Positions 1-8,738 of a DNA stretch of 64,000 nt are shown here, one piece after another. This DNA is from PALSA-505 sp963699015 (GTDB lineage Bacteria; Actinomycetota; Actinomycetes; Streptosporangiales; Streptosporangiaceae). The position numbers were made by a program, and so were the translations under genes. The notes beneath the pieces are model-generated. The model was not told the DNA's origin. It saw nothing but the letters and a program-made list of their open reading frames with translations, and did no database searches. Location of the stretch: assembly GCA_963699015.1 (NCBI GenBank), contig CAVOSX010000004.1, positions 186,001 through 250,000 on the forward strand. The letters run 5' to 3'. Within the stretch, counting starts at the first letter, position 1. The number at the start of each line of letters is the position of its first letter.

Positions 1-1
1 T

Positions 2-265
2 CGGCGGCATGTGCTGCGCAACGCGATGCTCCCGGCCGTAACCGTTCTCGGGCTGGAAGCCGGCCTGCTCGCCGCAGGCGTCTTCGTGGTTGAGTCGGTG
101 TTCCAGTGGCCCGGGATCGGCAACTACGCCTTCCAGGCCATCCAGGCCAACGACTACAACGCGACACTGGGGGCCACCCTCGTGATCGCTGTCCTGTATG
201 TGGTGATCAACCTGATCGTGGACATCGTCTACCTATATCTCGACCCCAGGATCCGGTACACGTGA
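2..265 (+). CDS. Peptide ABC transporter permease (DppB/OppB type), C-terminal part
   Basis: Only the last 87 codons are in the window; the reading frame is open from base 2. The fragment has the C-terminal part of a binding-protein-dependent permease. The end of the cytoplasmic EAA-type coupling loop (HVLRNAMLPAVT) is followed by a helix, the family motif ESVFQWPGIG and a last helix ending DPRIRY, which is how DppB/OppB proteins normally finish. It would form the membrane channel together with the next permease. The stop codon overlaps the GTG start of the next gene, so the two are translationally coupled in one operon. Substrate (dipeptide, oligopeptide or nickel) cannot be read from this piece. 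Confidence 0.9.
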   Translation, partial: RRHVLRNAMLPAVTVLGLEAGLLAAGVFVVESVFQWPGIGNYAFQAIQANDYNATLGATLVIAVLYVVINLIVDIVYLYLDPRIRYT

Positions 266-1182
266 TCGGTCAGGACGTTGCGAAGCAAGGCCACCTGACT
301 GGGGGCGCCGCTGGACGGTTGCGTCGCGCAGCCCGGGCGGTACAGCCATTCCTTGCCGAGTCGCGGCTGAATGGTCTCGGCACCGTGATCGTTGTGCTTG
401 TCCTGCTGCTCGCGGTGTTCGGCCCGTTCATCGCACCGCAGAACCCCGACCAGATTAACCTGCTCGCCGTGCTGCAGCCCCCCTCTGTCCAGCACTGGTT
501 CGGCACTGATAATCTCGGGCGCGACATTTTCAGCCGAGTGATCGCCGGCACCCGTATCTCGGTCGAGGTCGCGGTCATCATCCTGTCCCTGTCGGTCGTG
601 CTCGGAACCGCGCTCGGGATCATGGCGGGCCTGGCGGGCGGCCTCGTTGACGAAATCATCATGCGGGTCACCGACTTGTTTCTCGCCTTTCCGGGGTTCG
701 TCCTAGCGGCGGCGATCGCGGCGACGCTCGGCCCGAGCCTGCAGCACACGGTGCTGGCGCTCGCGGTGGTTTTCTGGCCCTGGTACACCCGCCTCATCCG
801 CGGGCAGGTGCTATCGCTGAGGGAGCGCGAGTTCGTGCTCGCCGCCCGGGTGGCTCGCGCCGGGACGATGTGGATCGCCACTCGGCACGTCCTCCGGAAC
901 GTACTGGCCATCTTGATCGTCCAGATATCGCTGGATGTCGGCTACGCGATCCTCGCAACGTCATCGCTGAGCTTCCTCGGGCTGGGCGCGCAACCGCCGT
1001 CGCCCGAATGGGGGGCGCTCATCGCCGACGGCCGCAGCTACATCCAGACAGCATGGTGGTGGACCGTATTCCCGGGGGTTGCGCTCGCTCTGACCGTCCT
1101 GGGCTTCAACCTGCTCGGTGACGGTCTCAGGGACTGGATCGATCCGCGTCTTCGAGGGAGCCTCGGCGGGGTGGAGGAGTGA
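262..1182 (+). CDS. Peptide ABC transporter permease (DppC/OppC type)
   Basis: A 306-residue inner-membrane permease. The first helix is at about residues 38-58, preceded by a basic cytoplasmic N-terminus. The DppC family sequence HWFGTDNLGRDIFSRVIAGTR follows it, then four or five more helices and an EAA coupling loop around residue 190 (LREREFVLAARVARAG). The protein ends GDGLRDWIDPRLRG, typical of DppC. I chose GTG 262 because it overlaps the upstream stop (GTGA) and gives the usual family length; a longer frame to 106 would only run back through the previous gene. It should pair with the upstream permease and the two downstream ATPases in one importer. Confidence 0.92.
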   Translation: MIGQDVAKQGHLTGGAAGRLRRAARAVQPFLAESRLNGLGTVIVVLVLLLAVFGPFIAPQNPDQINLLAVLQPPSVQHWFGTDNLGRDIFSRVIAGTRISVEVAVIILSLSVVLGTALGIMAGLAGGLVDEIIMRVTDLFLAFPGFVLAAAIAATLGPSLQHTVLALAVVFWPWYTRLIRGQVLSLREREFVLAARVARAGTMWIATRHVLRNVLAILIVQISLDVGYAILATSSLSFLGLGAQPPSPEWGALIADGRSYIQTAWWWTVFPGVALALTVLGFNLLGDGLRDWIDPRLRGSLGGVEE

Positions 1183-2300
1183 GCGTGGACGGTCAGGCGC
1201 CGCTGACAATGAGCGATCCGATGCTTCGGGTGCGGGATCTCACCGTGCGCTTCGACAGCGGCCGCAATGCTGTCGTGTACGCCGTCAATGGCGTGAGCTT
1301 CGATCTTGAGGCCGGCGGGGCTCTCGGCCTCGTCGGGGAGTCCGGCTCGGGCAAGAGCGTGACGAGCCTGGCCATCCTTCGCCTCCTGCCACGAGCCACG
1401 GCGCGGATTTCGTCTGGCGAGGTCTGGCTCGGTAACCGCGACCTGATCCGGCTGAGCGACCGCGAGATGCGCCGCCTCCGAGGGAAGGAGATATCGCTCG
1501 TCCCGCAAGACCCGATGAGCGGACTGAACCCGGTGCTGACGATCGGCGAGCAGGTCGCCGAGACTCTCCGAGCTCACCAGAACATGCGGTGGCGCGAGGC
1601 GCGACGCCGCGCCGCAGACCTGCTGGGCACCGTCGGGATCCCGAGGCCGAGCGATCAGCTGGATCGTTACCCGCACCAGTTCAGCGGCGGGATGCGCCAG
1701 CGCGTCCTGATTGCGATCGCGCTGGCGCTTCGGCCTACGCTCCTGATCGCCGACGAGCCGACCACCGCTCTTGATGTCACGGTGCAGGCCCAAGTGCTCG
1801 AGCTGCTTCACGAACTTACCGTCGAGCGCGGGACCGCCATCCTCCTGATCAGCCACGATCTCGGAATCATGGCACGCATGACGCAGCGGATCATGGTGAT
1901 GTACGCAGGCTACGTGGTCGAGTCGGCGCCGACCGCAGAGATCTTCGCCCGCCCGCGTCATCCGTACACCGTCGGGCTGCTCCGCTCGCTCCCGCGTGTC
2001 GCCGGCGCAGGACGCCCGCTGACACCCATCGCGGGCTCACCACCCGTTCTCGACCGGCTCCCGCGCGGCTGCCCCTTCGCGCCGCGATGCGCCTGGGCGC
2101 TCAACGTCTGCTGGCAGGAAATGCCACCGCTTGCGCCTCCAGAGGCGGTCGGCTTGTCCGAAGGCCCGAATGCGGGCCACCTGCTCGCGTGCTACAACCC
2201 GGTTGCGGCAGATGAGATCGAAGCGGGAAAGCCCCTCCGGCCGGGGTTCCAGCCAGCCCCGCCACCCGAGGATGAGCTCGTCGCCCAGGAGGCCACGTGA
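1179..2300 (+). CDS. Peptide ABC transporter ATP-binding protein (OppD/DppD type)
   Basis: A 373-residue ATPase that powers the importer. Walker A is GESGSGKS at residues 53-60, the ABC signature is FSGGMRQR near 168, and Walker B LLIADEP near 188. The C-terminal OppD/DppD extension carries the cysteine motif GCPFAPRCAWALNVC, which in relatives binds an iron-sulphur cluster. GTG 1179 overlaps the upstream stop; GTG 1185 is equally possible and sits better behind the GGAGG at 1173-1177. The gene is followed, again with a GTGA overlap, by a second ATPase, the usual heterodimeric DppDF arrangement. Confidence 0.93.
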   Translation: MSVDGQAPLTMSDPMLRVRDLTVRFDSGRNAVVYAVNGVSFDLEAGGALGLVGESGSGKSVTSLAILRLLPRATARISSGEVWLGNRDLIRLSDREMRRLRGKEISLVPQDPMSGLNPVLTIGEQVAETLRAHQNMRWREARRRAADLLGTVGIPRPSDQLDRYPHQFSGGMRQRVLIAIALALRPTLLIADEPTTALDVTVQAQVLELLHELTVERGTAILLISHDLGIMARMTQRIMVMYAGYVVESAPTAEIFARPRHPYTVGLLRSLPRVAGAGRPLTPIAGSPPVLDRLPRGCPFAPRCAWALNVCWQEMPPLAPPEAVGLSEGPNAGHLLACYNPVAADEIEAGKPLRPGFQPAPPPEDELVAQEAT

Positions 2301-3370
2301 CCAAACCTCCTCCGGCGGAGAGCGAGCCCGCGCTTCTCGAGGTGCGCGACCTTTGCGTTTATTTTCCGATCACGCGAGGCGCGATGTTTCGCCGAACGGT
2401 CGGACAGGTGCATGCGGTGGACGGCCTCTCCCTGCGGCTCGCCAGAGCAGAGACGTTGGGGCTGGTCGGCGAGTCCGGCAGCGGCAAGACCACGCTGGGA
2501 CGAGCCATCGTTGGGCTTATTCCTCCTACGTCCGGGACGATTCTCTTCCGCGGTCGGCCGCTTGGCGCAAAGGGCGCTGCCTCAGATCGTGGCGAAGGAT
2601 CCCAGCTCCAGATGGTCTTCCAGGATCCGACAGCATCACTCGACCCGAAGTGGCGGGTCAGCGCGAGCATCGCGGAGCCACTGCGCGTGAACCATGTCGG
2701 CACCGCGGCTGAGCGTCGCCAGCGCGTCCGCGATCTGCTCGAGCTGGTCGGGCTATCGCCGGGACATGCCCGGCGCTATCCGCACGAGCTGTCTGGTGGG
2801 CAGCGGCAGCGAGTGGGGCTGGCGCGAGCGCTCGCGCTGAACCCGGCGGTGATCGTCGCCGACGAGGCGGTGAGCGCACTTGATGTCTCGATCCGGGCGC
2901 AGGTCATCAACCTGCTGCAGCAGCTGCAGCACGAGCTGAACCTCTCTTACCTCTTCATCGCGCATGACCTTGCGGTCGTCCGGCACCTGAGCGACCGCGT
3001 AGCCGTCATGTACCTGGGACAGATCGTAGAACAGGCTGCGGCCGCCGATCTCTATACCGACCCCAGACACCCTTACACCGTTTCCTTGCTGTCTGCAGTA
3101 CCCGTGCCTGATCCTGCGGTCGAGGCGCGGCGGCAGCGCATCGTCCTTCCCGGGGATCCACCGAACCCCGCGTCCCCGCCCCGGGGGTGCCGGTTCCACA
3201 CCCGATGCTGGCTCCGGAAACAGCTGGGAAATCCGGAACGGTGTGTAGCCGAGGAGCCCGCGCACCAACAGGTTTCTGCCGACCACACTGCGGCCTGTCA
3301 CTATGCCGACGAAGTGCCGGGAAACGTTGACCTAGCCACGGTCGGACCGACCGCCGAACCGGCATCGTGA
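2297..3370 (+). CDS. Peptide ABC transporter ATP-binding protein (OppF/DppF type)
   Basis: A 357-residue partner ATPase. Walker A GESGSGKTT is at residues 58-66, the signature LSGGQRQR near 165 and Walker B VIVADEA near 185. The usual DEPVSALD box reads DEAVSALD: the Pro after the catalytic Glu is Ala, while Asp and Glu are intact, so activity is probably kept. The C-terminal GCRFHTRC motif is the OppF-type cysteine segment. AGGAGG at 2287-2292 precedes GTG 2297, which overlaps the stop of the first ATPase. This is the last gene of the operon and meets a convergent gene about 40 bases later. Confidence 0.93.
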   Translation: MTKPPPAESEPALLEVRDLCVYFPITRGAMFRRTVGQVHAVDGLSLRLARAETLGLVGESGSGKTTLGRAIVGLIPPTSGTILFRGRPLGAKGAASDRGEGSQLQMVFQDPTASLDPKWRVSASIAEPLRVNHVGTAAERRQRVRDLLELVGLSPGHARRYPHELSGGQRQRVGLARALALNPAVIVADEAVSALDVSIRAQVINLLQQLQHELNLSYLFIAHDLAVVRHLSDRVAVMYLGQIVEQAAAADLYTDPRHPYTVSLLSAVPVPDPAVEARRQRIVLPGDPPNPASPPRGCRFHTRCWLRKQLGNPERCVAEEPAHQQVSADHTAACHYADEVPGNVDLATVGPTAEPAS

Positions 3371-3394
3371 GCCGTACTTCGTAACTCCTAGGGT

Positions 3395-3420
3395 GCCAGC
3401 AGCGGCAGTTAGCTGCTGGC
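3395..3420. terminator. Perfect 9-bp hairpin between convergent genes
   Basis: GCCAGCAGC (3395-3403) and GCTGCTGGC (3412-3420) are perfect inverted repeats around an 8-base loop. They lie just after the importer operon and across the stop codon of the convergent lipoprotein gene. There is no T-run, so this is a candidate bidirectional terminator of the GC-hairpin kind common in actinobacteria, inferred from position and symmetry only. Confidence 0.5.
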
Positions 3421-4410
3421 CAGCTTGCTCACGCTGAGCGTGGTGCTGATCACTCCGGAGTCGAGCATAAGGTCGGCGACCCGCTGTACTTGGCCGACGC
3501 TCAGCGACGTCGGGTAGGAGCCGAGGGTGACGAGAGCAGCGTTCTGTCGGGTCATTCCGGTGAGGTGCGGCAGCATTGCCTGCAGCGACCCTCCGGTGGA
3601 CGCGTTAGCTTGCGCCGATGCCAGCGCCAGCCGGAACTGCTGAAGCTGCGCGCGATGTGCGCTGGCATAGGCAGCGAGGCTGAAGTACCCCGATAGGGGT
3701 AGGCCGGCGGTCTGGCCGCTGCATGAGTCCATGACCTCGACTGCGCCCAGCTCTGACTCCGCTTCAGTGATGGTGGGCTCGGTGGCGACGATCGCGCTTA
3801 CCTGCCCGCTCCGTAGCTCGGAAATCATGTCCTTCGTCGGCGTGGGCTGCCACGTCACGTCGGTAGGCGAAACGCCGTCGCTGTTCAGGACCGACTGCGT
3901 TGCCAGCGTCTCCATGCTGTAGGGGACGCTGTTGCCGGACGGAATCAGCTGCCGCTCGGGGGTGGCGACCACCTTGTGCTTCAGCTTTTGCGGAGTCGTG
4001 ATTCCCGAGCCGGGCAGGCTAAGGACCTCCATCACGTTCGAGGTGGCGTCGTAGCCGTCGGCGACCAGGTGCAGGGACGCCTTGCCCGTGGCATCTTCAT
4101 AGAAGAAGTCGGCATAGTCGCCGGCCGCGATATCCACGCTGCCGTTCTTGAGCGCCTGGACCTCGGACTGGAGTGAGTTATAGGTCTTGACCGCAACGTC
4201 CAAACCGTGATTGCGGAACAGCCCATCCTTGGCTGCGATCATGACCGGAGCAGTGTCGGTACCGGGGATTACTGCGACCGTGATCGACGTTCCTCCGCTG
4301 GCGGTGGTGGAACCAGCAGCCGACGTGCAGCCGGCCGCGAGGAGGGTGACGGCCAGGAACCCTAGCGAGATTCGCCGGGCTCTGCTGCTGCTGGCCTGGG
4401 TTCGCCGCAT
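3409..4410 (-). CDS. ABC transporter substrate-binding lipoprotein (NMT1/SsuA-like)
   Basis: A 333-residue lipoprotein. The N-terminus MRRTQAS, a hydrophobic stretch and the lipobox LAAGC (Cys about residue 28) show export and lipid anchoring. The mature part follows the NMT1/SsuA pattern of type-2 periplasmic binding proteins that bind nitrate, sulfonate or pyrimidine precursors: ITVAVIPGTDTAPVMIAAKDGLF, then SEVQALKNGSVDIAAGDYADFF and VVATPER. I chose ATG 4410 over the upstream ATG because GGAGGG stands before it and the signal peptide then begins normally. It has no permease or ATPase beside it, and it is convergent to the peptide importer, so its partner transporter is probably elsewhere. 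The ligand is unknown. Confidence 0.85.
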   Translation of the reverse strand: MRRTQASSSRARRISLGFLAVTLLAAGCTSAAGSTTASGGTSITVAVIPGTDTAPVMIAAKDGLFRNHGLDVAVKTYNSLQSEVQALKNGSVDIAAGDYADFFYEDATGKASLHLVADGYDATSNVMEVLSLPGSGITTPQKLKHKVVATPERQLIPSGNSVPYSMETLATQSVLNSDGVSPTDVTWQPTPTKDMISELRSGQVSAIVATEPTITEAESELGAVEVMDSCSGQTAGLPLSGYFSLAAYASAHRAQLQQFRLALASAQANASTGGSLQAMLPHLTGMTRQNAALVTLGSYPTSLSVGQVQRVADLMLDSGVISTTLSVSKLASS

Positions 4411-4671
4411 GGGGTTCCCTCCGGCGCTTACGGGGAAGCGGCATGGATCTGTGCGGAAAGTGCGGTAGCGGAACACGGTGTCCTAGTATCGTCCAGTTGC
4501 CAGGCGAGTGTGACCGAATGCTAATTTTCAGCAGTAGATGCTCTGATACCTGGGCGGCACCGCCCGCTCACGGGTTAGAGTTGCCACCGGCTGGGCGTGG
4601 CATCATGCACGATGATCGCCAGCCGGGAAGGGACACGTTCTAGCGTCTCCGCCACACCCGCATCCTAGCGG
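4411..4671. other. Intergenic region between divergent genes
   Basis: This spacer separates the divergent lipoprotein gene and conservon and must hold both promoters. It is a little poorer in GC than its surroundings around 4490-4560. I see no clear operator or hairpin. Confidence 0.4.
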
Positions 4672-7600
4672 GTGCCCAGCGGTCCCAGGATGAAGGGTGC
4701 CAGTGCTGTGTGGTCCAGGAGCAGGAGGACTCGCACTGCGACAGCAGCCGAGGCTTCCGAGCAGCAGGCATCAGCGCGCACCGGAAAGCAAGCCACAGTG
4801 AATGAGCGAGTAGCGTCGGGCGGCATGTCCTCGAATGACCCTGCTCCGACCTCGGCTAACGGCCAGCATGGGGTCAGCGGCACGCAGGGGGACAGCCGCG
4901 CAACGAAGCCACCCAGCCCGGGCTCGCGGAGGGCGCTGAAGAACTGGAGTGTCCGTTCTCGGCTGCTTCTGCTGGTCATCATTCCGGTCCTGGCCGCCGT
5001 CGCGCTGGGCGGCATCCGCATTGCCTCCTCAGTACAGAGTGCGTTTGCGTATCAGCGGGTAGTGCAGTTGGCCAACCTCAATGGCAAGATCATCAGTCTC
5101 GTGCAAGCGCTGCAGAGCGAGCGCCAAGACACGGTCACGTTCATCACGCTGGGCAACAACGGCGGCCGGGCCGTACACCAGAAGAATCTGAGCGCCCGCA
5201 AACTGCAGCTGAAGGTCCTCTCCCATGGCGACTACACCGTGTCGTCCCGGTTGGCTGCACAGGTGAGAGGCCTGCTCGGGGGTATCGGCGATGGATACTC
5301 GGAACTCACCCAGCAGGATGCGCGTGCCGCGCTCGCCGCGATCAACACGCTGGGGCCGCTGAGGCAGGCTGCGACTACGACTCGGCTGCCTGCCTTGGTG
5401 GTGATCCGGGCGTACGCCGGGAAGATCGATACCCTGCTGAACCTGGATGATCAGGTCGCAGTGGGCAGCAGCGACTCGACGCTGGCTAATGGGGATCGCG
5501 TGGCCGGCTTGGTCTCCGCTATGAAAGAGCAGGCGTCGGAGGAGCAGGCGCTCATCACCGCGGCGCAATCGAGCAGCCTGATTGGCCTGAATCCGGGCGG
5601 GTTCAGTACCGGTATACAGCAGGCGATCACAACCGCCGCGGCGCAGCAGCAAGCCAACGAGGCGGAATTCAACAGCACCGCCACCGCCAGCCAGCGCCAG
5701 TTGTTCGATAGCGCGCTATCGGCACCCACTGTGGACGGGGCACAAGCCCAGGTTCAGCAAGCCGCCTCGCTGACTCCAAATGCGCTGCCGGGTGCTGAGG
5801 ATCCGGTGATCGCCAACGCCCAATCGTCGCTCGAGGACGTCGTGAGCGGTATGCATTCGGTGGAAGCGCAGCTGGTGAACTCGGTGATCGCTCGAAGCGC
5901 AACGCTACGCAACAACGCGATTCGCGATGCGATCATCTGGGGTGCAGTGGTGGTGCTCGTCCTCGCCCTGGCGTTCCTGGCTACGGTGGCGGTCGGCAGG
6001 TCCATGATCCGCCCGCTGCGTCGCTTGCGTAGTGGTGCCCTCGAGGTGGCCGGTACGCGGCTGCCAGAGGCGGTGCGGCGGATTAACGAGTCCGATGGTG
6101 AGGGAGTACCGCAGGAGGTCGCGCCCATCGACGTGGACTCCACTGACGAAATCGGTGAGGTGGCGCGCGCTTTCGACCAGGTGCATAAGGAGGCCATCGG
6201 ACTAGCCTCCAACGAGGCGGCGTTGCGCGGGAACGTCAACGCCATGTTCGTCAACCTCTCCCGCCGCACCCAGTCTCTGGTACAGCGGCAGATCCACCTG
6301 ATCGACGATCTGGAGCAAGGCGAGCAGGACTCCGATCGGCTCGGAAACCTGTTCCGGCTGGACCACCTGGCGACCCGGATGCGCCGCAACTCGGAGAACT
6401 TGCTGGTGCTGGCCGGTCATGAGGCTACGCAACGGTGGACCCAGCCGGTGGCGCTGGTAGACGTGCTGCGTGCCGCGGTGTCGGAGATCGAACAGTACGA
6501 GCGAGTATCGCTGAATGTGCAACCCGGGATTTCGGTCCGCGGGCAAGTGGTCAATGACATCGTGCACCTGCTGGCCGAGCTGTTCGAGAACGCTACCTCG
6601 TTCTCGTCCGCGGATGCTCCCGTCAGCGTATCCGGGCACCTGCTAAACAGTGGCGGCGTCCTGCTCGATATCACTGACCAGGGTGTCGGCATGCCGGCCG
6701 ACGAGATGAAGGACGCGAACTGGCGGCTGGACAATCCGCCTGTGGTCGACGTGGCCGTCTCGAGGCGGATGGGTCTGTTCGTGGTGGCCCGGCTGGCTTC
6801 CAGGCATGGGATCAGGGTGCGCCTACGCCCCGGCCCCACGGGCGGGCTGACCGCGCTCATCTGGCTGCCCGATGAGACTGTCACGTATGAGGCCTCTGGG
6901 AGTCCGTCGGGACTGCAGCGGTTCGATGCCGAGGCCGCGGCTGCCGAGTTCACCGGATACCCGCCGCTGGATGCGGCCGCCGCCGACGGCGGTTCCTCGC
7001 GCGAGGCCACAGTGGCGGCTGCACGGGTGCCACGATTCACTGCGGACGGCTCCGACAACGGTGACGGTCGGCTAGACAGTGACGGACAGCGGACGGACGA
7101 TACCGGGCCTGTCCCCTCGGTCGGTGTTCCGACCACCGCAAGCACGAACGGCCTCGGAGGTCCGCAGCCTGCTTCCAGCCGGATTGATCAGACTGACCTA
7201 CCTGATCTGCCTGATCGCCGTCAGTGGAACGACTCGGGAGCGCGAAACGATTCGGAGGCGCGGTTCGGCCTGACTCCCAGGATGGGCTCCTGGTCTCAGG
7301 ACTCCCAGGCTGATGACGTGGTCGTGCCACCGGGGGTGAGCGCGGGGGATAACCGGTTGCCCATCTTCGAATCGGTGGAGTCCGACTGGTTCCGGCGCGG
7401 CAGGCACGAGGCCATTTCCGCCATGTCGGACCAGGGCGAACCTGCTCACCGCGCGGCCGAGACCGCCAACGGCTGGAGCTCGCCGGCCGATGACGGGTGG
7501 CGAGCCGCGGAGGCCGTGGAATCACCGTCTGCGGCCGGTCTTACCCCGGCTGGCCTGCCAAGGCGCGTCCCGCAGGCAAACCTCGTTCCTGGCGGGGTAA

Positions 7601-7755
7601 GCGAGCCGCAGGTGGCGGCGTACCAGGCGGCGCCTACCCGTTCAGCGGCGGCCACCAGGCAGCGGATGTCGAACTTCCAGCGTGGTGCCCAAGAAGGGCG
7701 AGCGGCACTGCGAAGCGATGAGTCATCGGGAACCGAAAGTGAGGAAGACGCGTGA
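4672..7755 (+). CDS. Conservon sensor histidine kinase-like protein (CvnA type)
   Basis: First gene of a conservon, the kinase-like partner of a roadblock/DUF742/GTPase set. Counting from 4672: helix 1 at about 97-118 (LLLLVIIPVLAAVALGG), an extracellular nitrate/nitrite-sensing-like helical domain at about 130-415, helix 2 at 421-443, and a HAMP-like segment to about 510. A linker with the family sequence FRLDHLATRMRRNSENLLVL is followed by a HATPase_c domain at about 620-740 (N-box ELFENATSFSS, G1 DQGVGMP). The last 280 residues are low-complexity and probably disordered. I see no standard phosphoacceptor H-box. The start is uncertain: no good ribosome site precedes GTG 4672, and GTG 4798 or ATG 4825 are likelier. 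The stop overlaps the next start (GTGA). Confidence 0.9.
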   Translation: MPSGPRMKGASAVWSRSRRTRTATAAEASEQQASARTGKQATVNERVASGGMSSNDPAPTSANGQHGVSGTQGDSRATKPPSPGSRRALKNWSVRSRLLLLVIIPVLAAVALGGIRIASSVQSAFAYQRVVQLANLNGKIISLVQALQSERQDTVTFITLGNNGGRAVHQKNLSARKLQLKVLSHGDYTVSSRLAAQVRGLLGGIGDGYSELTQQDARAALAAINTLGPLRQAATTTRLPALVVIRAYAGKIDTLLNLDDQVAVGSSDSTLANGDRVAGLVSAMKEQASEEQALITAAQSSSLIGLNPGGFSTGIQQAITTAAAQQQANEAEFNSTATASQRQLFDSALSAPTVDGAQAQVQQAASLTPNALPGAEDPVIANAQSSLEDVVSGMHSVEAQLVNSVIARSATLRNNAIRDAIIWGAVVVLVLALAFLATVAVGRSMIRPLRRLRSGALEVAGTRLPEAVRRINESDGEGVPQEVAPIDVDSTDEIGEVARAFDQVHKEAIGLASNEAALRGNVNAMFVNLSRRTQSLVQRQIHLIDDLEQGEQDSDRLGNLFRLDHLATRMRRNSENLLVLAGHEATQRWTQPVALVDVLRAAVSEIEQYERVSLNVQPGISVRGQVVNDIVHLLAELFENATSFSSADAPVSVSGHLLNSGGVLLDITDQGVGMPADEMKDANWRLDNPPVVDVAVSRRMGLFVVARLASRHGIRVRLRPGPTGGLTALIWLPDETVTYEASGSPSGLQRFDAEAAAAEFTGYPPLDAAAADGGSSREATVAAARVPRFTADGSDNGDGRLDSDGQRTDDTGPVPSVGVPTTASTNGLGGPQPASSRIDQTDLPDLPDRRQWNDSGARNDSEARFGLTPRMGSWSQDSQADDVVVPPGVSAGDNRLPIFESVESDWFRRGRHEAISAMSDQGEPAHRAAETANGWSSPADDGWRAAEAVESPSAAGLTPAGLPRRVPQANLVPGGVSEPQVAAYQAAPTRSAAATRQRMSNFQRGAQEGRAALRSDESSGTESEEDA

Positions 7756-8159
7756 ATCCAGTCCAGCCCATCCGGGACTTGAGCTGGCTGCTCACCAACT
7801 TCGTGGAGCGTGTGCCAGCAGTCGCTCACGCGATTGTCGTGTCATCCGACGGGCTCCCGTTGGCGTGCTCTCAGGGGTTTCCCACGGACCGGGTCGATCA
7901 GCTTGCCGCTGTCACATCCGGGCTCACCAGCTTGACGCAGGGTGCGTCGCGGGTGTTCGAGGGAGGGTCCGTCACCCAGACAGTTGTGGAGATGCAGCGC
8001 GGCTTGCTGATCGTGATGTCGATCAGTGACGGTTCGGCCCTTGCTGTGCTTGCGGCCGCGGATTGCGACATGGGCCTAGTGGCATACGAGATGACCCTGC
8101 TTGTCGAAAGGGTGGGCCGAGCCCTCACCCCGAAGATGCGCGGGGCGCTCCAGACTTAG
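7752..8159 (+). CDS. Roadblock/LC7 domain protein (CvnB type)
   Basis: A 135-residue single-domain roadblock/LC7 protein, beginning LSWLLTNFVERVPAVAHAIVVSSDGLPLA and continuing with the family's alternating strands (LLIVMSISDGSALAVLAA). In conservons this protein is thought to act as a GTPase-associated regulator that links the membrane kinase to the small GTPase-like protein. It is coupled to the kinase by a GTGA overlap and lies 36 bases before the DUF742 gene. Length and placement are exactly those of cvnB genes. Confidence 0.94.
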   Translation: MNPVQPIRDLSWLLTNFVERVPAVAHAIVVSSDGLPLACSQGFPTDRVDQLAAVTSGLTSLTQGASRVFEGGSVTQTVVEMQRGLLIVMSISDGSALAVLAAADCDMGLVAYEMTLLVERVGRALTPKMRGALQT

Positions 8160-8195
8160 CGTCCGAAGGACGGCTGATCGTGACAGGAGAAAGCG

Positions 8196-8738
8196 GTGCC
8201 TGGCCCAGGGCAGGCTGACCGGCCGCCGGTCAGCAGCGAGTATGACCCGCCGGCGAGCGGGCCCCTAGAGCGGGGCCGTTCTAACCCGCGGTCTCCTGGC
8301 ATGCCGGTGATGATGGGCGGCAGGAGCCAGCTCGGCTCAAATTCGTCCCAGGGCTCCGACAGCCAGGAAGGCGCTTCCCTACCTCAGGGTCCGGACGGCC
8401 AGAAGAGCGCGCTTGTCAGGCCATACGCTGTGACCGGGGGGAGGACCCAGCCCCGCTACCAACTCCAGATCGAGGCGATGGTCGCGGCCTCGCACTACGG
8501 GGCTCGCGACCTCTCTGTCCTCGCTCCGGAATGCCAGGCGATCCTGGGCTTCTGCCGGGACTGGCGTTCCGTCGCAGAGATCTCCGCAGTGCTGCGACTG
8601 CCATTGGGCGTGGCTCGGGTCCTGGTCGCCGACATGGCGGTCGAAGGGCTCGTTCGGGTGCACCAGATCGATCATGCGCAGGGGCGCCCGGATCTCAACC
8701 TGCTTGAAAGGGTTCTCAGTGGACTTCGCAAGCTCTAA
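8196..8738 (+). CDS. DUF742 domain protein (CvnC type)
   Basis: A 180-residue protein. Residues 1-75 are low-complexity and rich in Pro, Gly and Ser. The DUF742 domain follows from VRPYAVTGGRTQPRYQLQIEAM and has the winged-helix-like part CRDWRSVAEISAVLRLPLGVARVLVADMA. It is the third member of the conservon. GGAGAAAG stands before the GTG start. Its last 20 bases overlap the start of the GTPase gene, the usual tight cvnC-cvnD coupling. Confidence 0.93.
   Translation: MPGPGQADRPPVSSEYDPPASGPLERGRSNPRSPGMPVMMGGRSQLGSNSSQGSDSQEGASLPQGPDGQKSALVRPYAVTGGRTQPRYQLQIEAMVAASHYGARDLSVLAPECQAILGFCRDWRSVAEISAVLRLPLGVARVLVADMAVEGLVRVHQIDHAQGRPDLNLLERVLSGLRKL

Noticed and set aside
106..261. Upstream extension of the second permease
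   Set aside because: It would overlap the first permease in another frame and adds a non-membrane, Arg-rich N-terminus unlike the family; GTG 262 is preferred.
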